DNA of 5,953 nucleotides from NCBI GenBank assembly GCA_045128175.1, contig JBGVRF010000096.1, positions 1-5,953 on the forward strand, written 5' to 3'. Position numbers and translations under genes: made by a program. Source of the DNA: Scatosoma sp045128175 (GTDB lineage Bacteria > Bacillota > Clostridia > Christensenellales > Borkfalkiaceae). Shown here one piece after another: positions 1 to 5,245 of the stretch; the first letter of the stretch is position 1, and each line of letters opens with the position of its first letter. Under the pieces are notes generated by a model. It ran no database searches. It worked only from the letters and a program-made list of their open reading frames with translations, and was not told the origin of the DNA.

Positions 1-521
1 TGGCAGTGCAACACATCGGGATAATAGCCGATAAACGGTAAGATCTCCATAACGCTACGGGAGAAAAATGCAAAACGCTCGCCGTCGTCATAATAACCGT
101 AGCATCCCGGGCGCTTAAAATAATATTCGTTATCGATAAAATAAAAAGTTACACCGTTTTCCACATAACGAAAAATACCGCAATATTGATTGCGCCATGC
201 CAGCGGAACGTAGATGTTGCCAAGGAAAGACATTTTTCGACGATGCTCGGGTTTGATATCGGAATACAAGGGCAATACCACGCGGATATCATATTCGGGA
301 TCTTTCGCCAATGCCTGTGGCAACGAACCGATCACATCGGCTAAGCCGCCCGTTGCGATAAAGGGTCTTGCTTCGGAAGCCACAAATAAGATCTTTCTTT
401 TTACCGCGAAAGTAGGATCGTCATTTTTCGATTCTTCCGAACCACAGTCTTCCTTTCTTTCGAATGTTTGGATTTTTTTTACGGAAACTCTTTTTACTCC
501 TGCCGTTTTGCGCTCTGCCAT
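1..521 (-). CDS. glgA: Glycogen synthase GlgA (ADP-glucose type, GT5), 5' part only
   Basis: GlgA transfers glucose from ADP-glucose to the non-reducing end of a growing alpha-1,4-glucan in the cytoplasm. The first 173 codons are visible and the frame runs open off the window edge; the full family protein is about 480 residues. Residues 41-72 carry the GT5 N-terminal Rossmann signature, KRKILFVASEA followed by PFIATGGLADVIGSLPQAL, then VVLPLYSDIK at 81-90 and YFIDNEYYF near 127-135. The last visible residues, YYPDVLHC, precede the usual H-D-W region. The ATG at 521 is the only usable start and has a GAGGAG Shine-Dalgarno at about 529-534, 7 nt upstream. Two oddities are seen: a charged extension of about 40 residues before the Rossmann fold, and Ala-Thr-Gly-Gly-Leu where the classic motif is Lys-Thr-Gly-Gly-Leu. 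The gene lies 93 nt after glgD, behind an inverted repeat and a possible promoter of its own. Family assignment is secure; catalytic competence cannot be judged from this fragment. Confidence 0.95.
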   Translation of the reverse strand, partial: MAERKTAGVKRVSVKKIQTFERKEDCGSEESKNDDPTFAVKRKILFVASEARPFIATGGLADVIGSLPQALAKDPEYDIRVVLPLYSDIKPEHRRKMSFLGNIYVPLAWRNQYCGIFRYVENGVTFYFIDNEYYFKRPGCYGYYDDGERFAFFSRSVMEILPFIGYYPDVLHC

Positions 522-559
522 AATTTTTCTCCTCTTTATTATTGATTATATTTTTTAGT

Positions 560-587
560 ACTCTATCACACATACGACCTATGTCAA
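560..587 (-). promoter_or_regulatory. Possible internal promoter for glgA
   Basis: On the minus strand a perfect -35 hexamer TTGACA (582-587) is followed after 16 nt by TAGAGT (560-565). That is 4 of 6 matches to the -10 consensus, and it is preceded by TGA, giving an extended -10 (TGn). Initiation would fall near 553, leaving a leader of about 30 nt that includes the glgA Shine-Dalgarno. The -35 lies inside the perfect inverted repeat at 571-601. A second -10-like TATAAT (545-550) has no acceptable -35 at 16-18 nt. This is a prediction from sequence only. Confidence 0.4.
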
Positions 588-601
588 ACATAGGTCGTAT
601 G
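571..601. repeat. Perfect 14-bp inverted repeat between glgD and glgA
   Basis: The arms CATACGACCTATGT (571-584) and ACATAGGTCGTATG (588-601) are exactly complementary and separated by CAA. No T-run follows on either strand, so it does not look like a rho-independent terminator. Two roles fit. As DNA it could be an operator, because it covers the predicted glgA -35. As RNA it would be a stable hairpin just after the glgD stop, able to separate or stabilise glgBCD relative to glgA. The inner 13 nt, TATGTCAAACATA (580-592), recur with one change at 5143-5155. Confidence 0.85.
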
Positions 602-614
602 CAGTACGGCTTTA

Positions 615-1730
615 TTAAAGCATGGTTCCTTTCTGGATAAAGTACGGAAGTTCGCTACAACCGCTCAAAGTCTTACGGTTACTGATAACCACGTTTTTAT
701 CGGTAATTACGCAATCAAGCGACGTATTTGCGCCGATAACGTTATCTTGCATGATGATAGAGTTGCGGACTACCGCCCCTTTCCCGACTTTTACGCCTCG
801 GAACAAAATAGAATTTTCGACGATACCTTCGATCTCGCAACCGTCGGAAATCAAGGAATTTTTAACAACGGCCTCCGCGCCGTATTTGGTAGGTGCACTG
901 TCTTTGACCTTCGTGTAAATATCACGGCCACCGAACAGTTCGTTGCGTACATCTTCTTCCAACAGTTCCATATTGTGTTTATAATAAGCCGCCATAGAAT
1001 CGATACCTGCATAATAGCCTTTAAAATCATAACGATAAATATTAAGGCTGTCAAGCTGTTTTACAAGAATATCACTTTCGAAATGGTTAAAACCATGAGT
1101 TACGGATTCTTCCACAAGATTCAAAAGGAACTGGCGTTTGATAACCATGACGTTTACATAAATATCCGCTTTCTTTCCTGCGGATACGTGCGGTGAAAGC
1201 TGAATATCCCGAACGCAACCCGTCTTATCGGCGTTGACCAACATGAAATCCGAACGTTTCCCTACCTTTCCGTAATGTGTCACCAACGTTATATCCGCCT
1301 TTTTATCTTCGTGGTACGCGATGATATCGGAAATGTCGAACTTTGCAATCCCGTCGCAATCCATCAAAACAACGTATTCTTCGTGACGACGATTGAGAAA
1401 GCCTCTTAAAGAACCGAGCGCTTCAAGGCGGGTCGTATATAATTTATCGTTTTTTTCGGAGAAAGGCGGAAGCAAAATAAGACCACCGTCTTTTCTCGCG
1501 AGATCCCAATCCTTTCCGCTTCCGATATGATCGATCAAAGAACGATAATTGTTGCTCGTCATAAGACCAACCGTTGTGATCCCGGAATTCACCATATTGG
1601 AAAGCATGAAGTCGATTACGCGGTATCTTCCGCCGTAAGGAATAGAAGCCATCGTTCTCCTACGAACGAGCTCAGGTACGTTTTCTTCATGTAAATTAGA
1701 AAAAATGATGCCGATTGCAGATGTAGCCAT
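615..1730 (-). CDS. glgD: GlgD, accessory/regulatory subunit of ADP-glucose pyrophosphorylase
   Basis: This 371-residue protein is a GlgC paralogue: an N-terminal nucleotidyltransferase fold (about residues 1-260) and a C-terminal left-handed beta-helix with hexapeptide-like repeats (about 285-350; NSLISDGCEIEG, NSILFRGVKVGKGAVV). IPYGGRYRVIDFMLSN (30-45) and GKDWDL (72-77) mark the family. Compared with GlgC next door, the glycine-rich GGQGSRL loop is replaced by FSNLHEE, the AKPA lysine is lost (TMAS, 26-29) and FEEKP at the glucose-1-phosphate site is absent (IQLSPHVS, about 176-183). Only an aspartate in DCDG (124-127) may match the catalytic one. Firmicutes GlgD is known to associate with GlgC in a heteromer and modulate it; a non-catalytic role here is inferred from the missing residues. 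The start is fixed by a GGGGGAG Shine-Dalgarno (1737-1743) 6 nt upstream, right after the glgC stop. The 14-nt gap indicates co-transcription with glgC. Confidence 0.95.
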   Translation of the reverse strand: MATSAIGIIFSNLHEENVPELVRRRTMASIPYGGRYRVIDFMLSNMVNSGITTVGLMTSNNYRSLIDHIGSGKDWDLARKDGGLILLPPFSEKNDKLYTTRLEALGSLRGFLNRRHEEYVVLMDCDGIAKFDISDIIAYHEDKKADITLVTHYGKVGKRSDFMLVNADKTGCVRDIQLSPHVSAGKKADIYVNVMVIKRQFLLNLVEESVTHGFNHFESDILVKQLDSLNIYRYDFKGYYAGIDSMAAYYKHNMELLEEDVRNELFGGRDIYTKVKDSAPTKYGAEAVVKNSLISDGCEIEGIVENSILFRGVKVGKGAVVRNSIIMQDNVIGANTSLDCVITDKNVVISNRKTLSGCSELPYFIQKGTML

Positions 1731-1744
1731 AATTCACTCCCCCT

Positions 1745-2938
1745 TTATGCTAAAATATCTTTTTCGTGCTTTTGTCCTTCACTGACGGTCACGCCGTCTG
1801 CAACGGAAAGGCCTCTGCCCAAAACAACGATCTCCGCTTTCGGATCTTTCGCTACGCCTATCTTCGCGTTTTTGCCAACGGTTACGTTTTCATCGATGAT
1901 GGAGTAGGAAACGTTCGCTCCCGCTTTTATCACGCTGTTTGCAAGCACAACGGCGTCTTTTACGACCGCGCCCTCTTCAACGATTACGTTACTGCCGAGT
2001 ACGGAATTTTCAACCGTGCCGTAGATCTCGCACCCCAAGGCTACCATTGCGTTTTTCACTATCCCGTTTTTGCCGATATGTTCAGGAGGCGCAAGCGGAT
2101 TTCTCGAGTGAATCTTCCAAGTCTTATCCCCAACGTCGAATTCGGGATTTTCCCCTAACAGGTCCATATTCGCTTCCCAAAGAGACGCAATAGTCCCTAC
2201 GTCCTTCCAATACCCTTCGAAACGGTAAGAATACATCTTTTCACCCGCATTCAGCATTGCGGGGAGCACGTCTTTACCGAAGTCTTTAGAGGAATTGGGA
2301 TTTGCCTCATCCGCCTCGAGATATTTAAAAAGTTTTTCTGCGGTAAAGATATAGATACCCATAGAAGCAAGCGTACTCTTTGGAACCTTCGGTTTTTCTT
2401 CAAACTGATAGATCGACCCGTCCGGATTGGTATTTAGGATGCCGAATCTTGACGCTTCCTTCAAAGGAACGTTGATGGCAGCGATCGTACAATCCGCGCC
2501 CGTTTCTTTATGTGCCTTCAGCATTTCCGCATAATCCATTTTATAAATGTGATCTCCCGACAAAATAAGAATGTATTTCGGGTTATACATTTTCATAAAA
2601 TGCATATTCTGATAGATCGCATTTGCCGTACCCTCGAACCAGGAGGAACGCGCTTTTGCTTGATAAGGCGACAAAATATGTACGCCGCCGTACGTTCTGT
2701 CAAGATCCCATGGCTGACCGTTGCCGATGTAATCGTTGAGCACCAGCGGTTGATACTGCGTTAGTACGCCGACGGTATCGATACCGGAGTTGATACAGTT
2801 GGACAGCGGGAAATCGATAATACGATATTTCGCGCCGAACGCAACGGCAGGTTTTGCGATGTTTGTGGTCAAGGCATAGAGTCTGCTACCCTGTCCGCCC
2901 GCCAAAAGCATTGCTACGCATTCTTTTTTTCTTTGCAT
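1745..2938 (-). CDS. glgC: Glucose-1-phosphate adenylyltransferase (ADP-glucose pyrophosphorylase), catalytic subunit GlgC
   Basis: GlgC makes ADP-glucose and pyrophosphate from ATP and alpha-D-glucose-1-phosphate, the committed and usually allosteric step of bacterial glycogen synthesis. The 397-residue length is normal for Firmicutes GlgC. Visible motifs are the nucleotide loop GGQGSRL (14-20), AKPAVAFGAKYRIIDFPLSN (28-47), GNGQPWDLDRTYGG (72-85), the metal/catalytic SGDHIYKMD (127-135, aspartate 129), the glucose-1-phosphate motif FEEKP (179-183, lysine 182) and YWKDVGT (243-249). A beta-helix domain with hexapeptide-like repeats follows from about 290 to 375. The catalytic set looks intact, in contrast to GlgD. 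The ATG at 2938 has a GGGGGG Shine-Dalgarno (2947-2952) 8 nt upstream, inside the 19-nt gap after glgB. It most likely acts as a heteromer with GlgD, encoded 14 nt downstream. Allosteric effectors cannot be read from the sequence. Confidence 0.97.
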   Translation of the reverse strand: MQRKKECVAMLLAGGQGSRLYALTTNIAKPAVAFGAKYRIIDFPLSNCINSGIDTVGVLTQYQPLVLNDYIGNGQPWDLDRTYGGVHILSPYQAKARSSWFEGTANAIYQNMHFMKMYNPKYILILSGDHIYKMDYAEMLKAHKETGADCTIAAINVPLKEASRFGILNTNPDGSIYQFEEKPKVPKSTLASMGIYIFTAEKLFKYLEADEANPNSSKDFGKDVLPAMLNAGEKMYSYRFEGYWKDVGTIASLWEANMDLLGENPEFDVGDKTWKIHSRNPLAPPEHIGKNGIVKNAMVALGCEIYGTVENSVLGSNVIVEEGAVVKDAVVLANSVIKAGANVSYSIIDENVTVGKNAKIGVAKDPKAEIVVLGRGLSVADGVTVSEGQKHEKDILA

Positions 2939-2957
2939 AGAGAAAGCCCCCCTTAAA

Positions 2958-4850
2958 TCAGTTAATTTTTTTTAAATAAACGCAAGTCAACCTCGGAAGA
3001 TCGAATTTGATCGAATACTCCTTGCCATGACTAAACGTTTTTGCCGTATTAAAAATATATTTACGAACCGCGCCACTTCCGCCGTAACGTATCGCGTCAG
3101 AATTGTAAATCACTTGATATTTTCCTTTTGCAAGCCCTAAACGGTAGTCTTTATAATCGACTCCCGAAAAATTGATCATAACGACAACGACGTTTCCTTG
3201 TCTGTCTTTACGTTGATATGCAATAAAATTACGATCGTTATCGTCTGCTGCGAGCCATTCGAAGCCTTCCCACGAATCTTCGATCTCATACAGCGCGGGC
3301 GTGGTTTTGTAAAGATAATTGAGTTCTTTTATAGCAACGGAAAGCTTTTCGTGAAGAGGATACTCTTTCAGGAAAAACTCGATACCTTCTCTATAGTTCC
3401 ATTCCTTAAACTGTCCGAATTCGCTTCCCATAAAATTGAGCTTCTTACCGGGATGGGACATCATATAACCCATAAAGGCTTTTACCCCGGCAAATTTCTC
3501 TTCATGCGAGCCGGGCATTTTACCGATCAGAGACATTTTCCCGTGCACTACTTCGTCGTGAGAAATAGGCAGTACGTAATTTTCAGAAAATGCGTACATC
3601 ATCGAGAAGGTCAATTTGCTGTGGTTATGCTGTCGGAATACGGGATCCGTTTTCAAATATACCAGAATGTCGTTCATCCAGCCCATATTCCATTTGAAAT
3701 TAAATCCGAGTCCACCGACGTTTGTCGGGTGGGTAACCATCGGAAATGCAGTAGACTCCTCAGCGATCATAAGCGTATTCGGGAAATATTCAAAAACAGC
3801 CTCGTTCAAACGCCGCAAAAACGCGATCGCCTCCAGATTTTTATTTTCGCCATAGATATTGGGAACCCATTCCCCGGGCTTTTTTTCGTAATCAAGATAA
3901 AGCATAGAAGCGACAGCATCTACGCGCAATCCGTCAAGATGATAGGTTTCCAGCAGAAAGATCGCGCTGGAAATGAGAAAAGAAACGACTTCGTTTCTGC
4001 CATAATCGAATTTTCTTGTTCCCCAGCCTTTCATTTCCTTTCTGTCCCATTGCGACGCTTCATACAATGCTTCGCCGTCAAATTCATACAGACCAAACTC
4101 GTCTTTCGGAAAATGCGCGGGGACCCAATCGAGAATAACGCCAATTCCCGCTTTATGGAAACGGTCGATAAGATACATAAAATCGTGCGGAGTCCCCAAG
4201 CGCGACGTAACGGAAAAGTAACCCGTCACCTGATATCCCCACGATCCGTCGAAGGGATGCTCTGTTACGGGCATAAATTCTACGTGGGTATACCCCATTT
4301 CCACTACGTAATCGACAAGCTCTGTGGCAAGCTCGCGATATGTGTACGGGGTATCGTCTTCATGATGTTTCCATGATAAAAGATTTACTTCATAAATATT
4401 GACAGGCGAAGCGTAAATATTTATATGTCCGCGCTTGTCCCAATATGCTTTATCCGACCATTTATAACCGAAAAGATCGTAAAGTTTGGAGGCGTTGGAC
4501 GATTCCGCGCCTGGTGTCTCCGAATGGAATGCATAAGGATCTGCTTTGAAAATGTTCTTACCATCTGCGGTTTTTATGCAGTATTTGTAACAGTCGAATT
4601 GTTGTACCCCGGGGATGAATAGTTCAAACGTTTGATTATCAATCATTCTGTTCATAGGATGAGCACTAGGATCCCAATTATTGAAATCCCCGACCACGGA
4701 CACCGATGCGGCGCGAGGCGCCCAAACGCGAAAAATATATCCTTTACGTCTGTTCACAATGATGGAATGAGCTCCCAGTAATTGATACGTTTTAAAATTT
4801 TCACCGTGATGAAATAAATGTAAAGGAAAATCTGTTTTTAATTCATCCAT
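2958..4850 (-). CDS. glgB: 1,4-alpha-glucan branching enzyme GlgB (GH13 with CBM48)
   Basis: GlgB cuts an alpha-1,4 chain and rejoins the piece through an alpha-1,6 bond, branching glycogen. From the chosen start it has 630 residues, typical of short Firmicutes GlgB that lack the extra N-terminal domain of the longer E. coli enzyme. In order: a CBM48 module around 38-110 (YIFRVWAPRAA; GDFNNWD at 54-60), then the GH13 barrel. Conserved regions are DWVPAHFP (from Asp241), GLRVDAVASM (nucleophile Asp311), MIAEEST (acid/base Glu364) and ISHDEVVHGK (Asp432), followed by FMGSEFGQ and a C-terminal beta domain. All three catalytic acids are present. I chose the ATG at 4850 because AGGGGAG (4859-4865) lies 8 nt upstream. 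The in-frame ATG at 4856 would add two residues (M-I) but sits only 2 nt from that Shine-Dalgarno. It is the first gene of the glg cluster, with a good promoter about 70 nt upstream. Confidence 0.97.
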   Translation of the reverse strand: MDELKTDFPLHLFHHGENFKTYQLLGAHSIIVNRRKGYIFRVWAPRAASVSVVGDFNNWDPSAHPMNRMIDNQTFELFIPGVQQFDCYKYCIKTADGKNIFKADPYAFHSETPGAESSNASKLYDLFGYKWSDKAYWDKRGHINIYASPVNIYEVNLLSWKHHEDDTPYTYRELATELVDYVVEMGYTHVEFMPVTEHPFDGSWGYQVTGYFSVTSRLGTPHDFMYLIDRFHKAGIGVILDWVPAHFPKDEFGLYEFDGEALYEASQWDRKEMKGWGTRKFDYGRNEVVSFLISSAIFLLETYHLDGLRVDAVASMLYLDYEKKPGEWVPNIYGENKNLEAIAFLRRLNEAVFEYFPNTLMIAEESTAFPMVTHPTNVGGLGFNFKWNMGWMNDILVYLKTDPVFRQHNHSKLTFSMMYAFSENYVLPISHDEVVHGKMSLIGKMPGSHEEKFAGVKAFMGYMMSHPGKKLNFMGSEFGQFKEWNYREGIEFFLKEYPLHEKLSVAIKELNYLYKTTPALYEIEDSWEGFEWLAADDNDRNFIAYQRKDRQGNVVVVMINFSGVDYKDYRLGLAKGKYQVIYNSDAIRYGGSGAVRKYIFNTAKTFSHGKEYSIKFDLPRLTCVYLKKIN

Positions 4851-4858
4851 TATCATCT

Positions 4859-4865
4859 CTCCCCT
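4859..4865 (-). promoter_or_regulatory. glgB Shine-Dalgarno, start-deciding
   Basis: AGGGGAG on the minus strand lies 8 nt from the ATG at 4850 but only 2 nt from the in-frame ATG at 4856. Normal spacing favours the downstream ATG. Confidence 0.7.
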
Positions 4866-4899
4866 AACAACAAAAATAAATGCTCTATCAAGCCTTATA

Positions 4900-4913
4900 T
4901 GATAACGCTTTAT
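4900..4913 (-). promoter_or_regulatory. Weak cre-like site in the glgB leader
   Basis: ATAAAGCGTTATCA on the minus strand matches 9 of the 11 defined positions of the Firmicutes catabolite-response consensus TGWAANCGNTNWCA; the outer TG of the left half is missing. It falls about 8-21 nt downstream of the start site predicted for the proximal promoter, a position where CcpA could act as a roadblock. GATAA and TTATC form a short inverted repeat around its centre. It is suggestive only; chance is a fair alternative in AT-rich DNA. Confidence 0.25.
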
Positions 4914-4927
4914 CTTTATTATGTATT

Positions 4928-4956
4928 ATTGTACTACACTTTTTAAATATTTTCAA
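4928..4956 (-). promoter_or_regulatory. Predicted sigma-A promoter proximal to glgB
   Basis: On the minus strand TTGAAA (4951-4956, 5 of 6 to consensus) is separated by exactly 17 nt from TACAAT (4928-4933, 5 of 6). Initiation is expected near 4921, giving a leader of about 70 nt to glgB. An A/T-tract block sits directly upstream at the UP-element position. This is the best candidate for the main promoter of glgBCD, and possibly glgA. Confidence 0.7.
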
Positions 4957-4960
4957 GACT

Positions 4961-4995
4961 ATTTTTAAATTTTTTTTTATTTTTTTTAAATTTTT
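4961..4995 (-). promoter_or_regulatory. A/T-tract block, UP-element-like, upstream of the glgB promoter
   Basis: Apart from the leading A, the plus strand reads T5-A3-T9-A-T8-A3-T5 and contains no G or C. Relative to a start at about 4921 it spans roughly -40 to -74, where the RNA polymerase alpha C-terminal domains contact UP elements. Such tracts can also bend DNA. The function is inferred from position and composition. Confidence 0.4.
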
Positions 4996-5121
4996 GCCAT
5001 TTGTTCAAAAAAAAGTATTAAATTTTATTTAAAATGTCTATGCAAAAAATAATTATTACGTTAAACAAAGCAATAAAATATATCACACAAAGTATCATAA
5101 AAAGGAGATTTCTATAAAAGT

Positions 5122-5150
5122 ATTTTAAACATACTATTATATTATGTCAA
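5122..5150 (-). promoter_or_regulatory. Predicted distal sigma-A promoter upstream of glgB
   Basis: On the minus strand a perfect TTGACA (5145-5150) is followed after exactly 17 nt by TAAAAT (5122-5127, 5 of 6). Initiation would fall near 5115, giving a leader of about 265 nt to glgB, or an independent short transcript. The -35 lies in the inner part of an inverted repeat (5137-5179) and within a TATGCTTGACATA motif that resembles the one overlapping the glgA promoter. Confidence 0.55.
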
Positions 5151-5179
5151 GCATAATTATTGTGTTTGACATAATATAA
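5137..5179. repeat. 43-nt imperfect inverted repeat overlapping the distal promoter
   Basis: Plus-strand 5137-5156 pairs with 5160-5179 around the loop TTA. The outer 14 bp are perfect (TTATATTATGTCAA with TTGACATAATATAA). The inner 6 bp contain two G-T pairs, which would hold only in a plus-strand RNA. One edge touches the coaE terminator stem. The two halves each carry the 13-nt motif found at the glgA promoter, at 5143-5155 and, in opposite orientation, 5161-5173. An operator is the favoured reading. Confidence 0.8.
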
Positions 5180-5205
5180 AACGGGCGACCATTGACCGCC
5201 CGTTT
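5171..5205 (-). terminator. Rho-independent terminator of coaE
   Basis: On the minus strand the 9-bp GC-rich stem AAACGGGCG / CGCCCGTTT (5197-5205 with 5179-5187) closes a 9-nt loop and is followed by the T-rich tail TTTTATATT. It lies about 40 nt after the coaE stop, so it separates the polA-coaE unit from the glg cluster. Confidence 0.85.
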
Positions 5206-5222
5206 ATGATGCATATTTTTTT

Positions 5223-5243
5223 TGTTTCACGATAATAGTTTCA
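5223..5243. repeat. TGTTTCACG-N6-GTTTCA repeat, copy next to the coaE stop
   Basis: The plus strand reads TGTTTCACG, six bases (ATAATA), then GTTTCA. The same arrangement with identical spacing recurs at 5871-5891 on the other side of coaE. Each copy also holds an internal direct repeat of GTTTCA. No function is known to me. Confidence 0.6.
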
Positions 5244-5245
5244 CG

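Larger units (their letters stand above)
4851..5245. other. Non-coding AT-rich region between coaE and glgB
   Basis: These roughly 395 nt contain no convincing gene. From high to low coordinates they hold a TGTTTCACG-N6-GTTTCA repeat directly after coaE, the coaE terminator, the 43-nt inverted repeat, the distal promoter, a low-complexity AT stretch (about 5000-5110), the A/T-tract block, the proximal glgB promoter, a weak cre-like site and the glgB Shine-Dalgarno. A minus-strand reading frame of 26 hydrophobic codons (5018-5098) follows the distal promoter but lacks a Shine-Dalgarno, so it is not called as a gene. I saw no recognisable riboswitch or T-box features. Confidence 0.8.

Noticed and set aside
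214..558. Plus-strand frame of 114 codons antisense to the start of glgA
   Set aside because: Most of it is the shadow of the clear glgA coding sequence and the rest crosses the glgA Shine-Dalgarno; no family resemblance.
571..601. Rho-independent terminator after glgD
   Set aside because: The stem is perfect, but neither strand has a T-run following it, so the termination signature is incomplete.
747..1196. Plus-strand frames antisense to glgD and glgC, including 747-1196 and 1766-2158
   Set aside because: They are shadows of well-supported genes, without Shine-Dalgarno sequences or recognisable domains.
3198..4376. Long plus-strand open frame of 392 codons antisense to glgB
   Set aside because: It lies entirely within glgB, which has all GH13 motifs in its own frame. 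The antisense product shows no recognisable domain, is rich in His, Phe and Arg as expected for a shadow frame, and I saw no supported start.
4857..5115. Riboswitch or T-box in the glgB leader
   Set aside because: The leader is mostly AT tracts, with no GC-rich multi-helix structure and no terminator/antiterminator pair before glgB.
5034..5117. Plus-strand frame of 27 codons in the coaE-glgB gap
   Set aside because: There is no Shine-Dalgarno before the ATG, it lies in low-complexity AT-rich DNA and I found no plus-strand promoter. The AAAGGAG at 5101-5107 is followed by no start codon at suitable spacing.
5137..5205. Miniature inverted-repeat mobile element next to the coaE terminator
   Set aside because: The inverted repeat has no obvious target-site duplication and does not share its termini with the repeat at 571-601. 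Only the inner 13 nt are shared, which fits an operator better.
5223..5243. ParB binding site (parS), because TGTTTCACG resembles the left half of TGTTTCACGTGAAACA
   Set aside because: The right half is absent in both copies: GTTTCA is repeated directly, not inverted. It is therefore not a parS palindrome.
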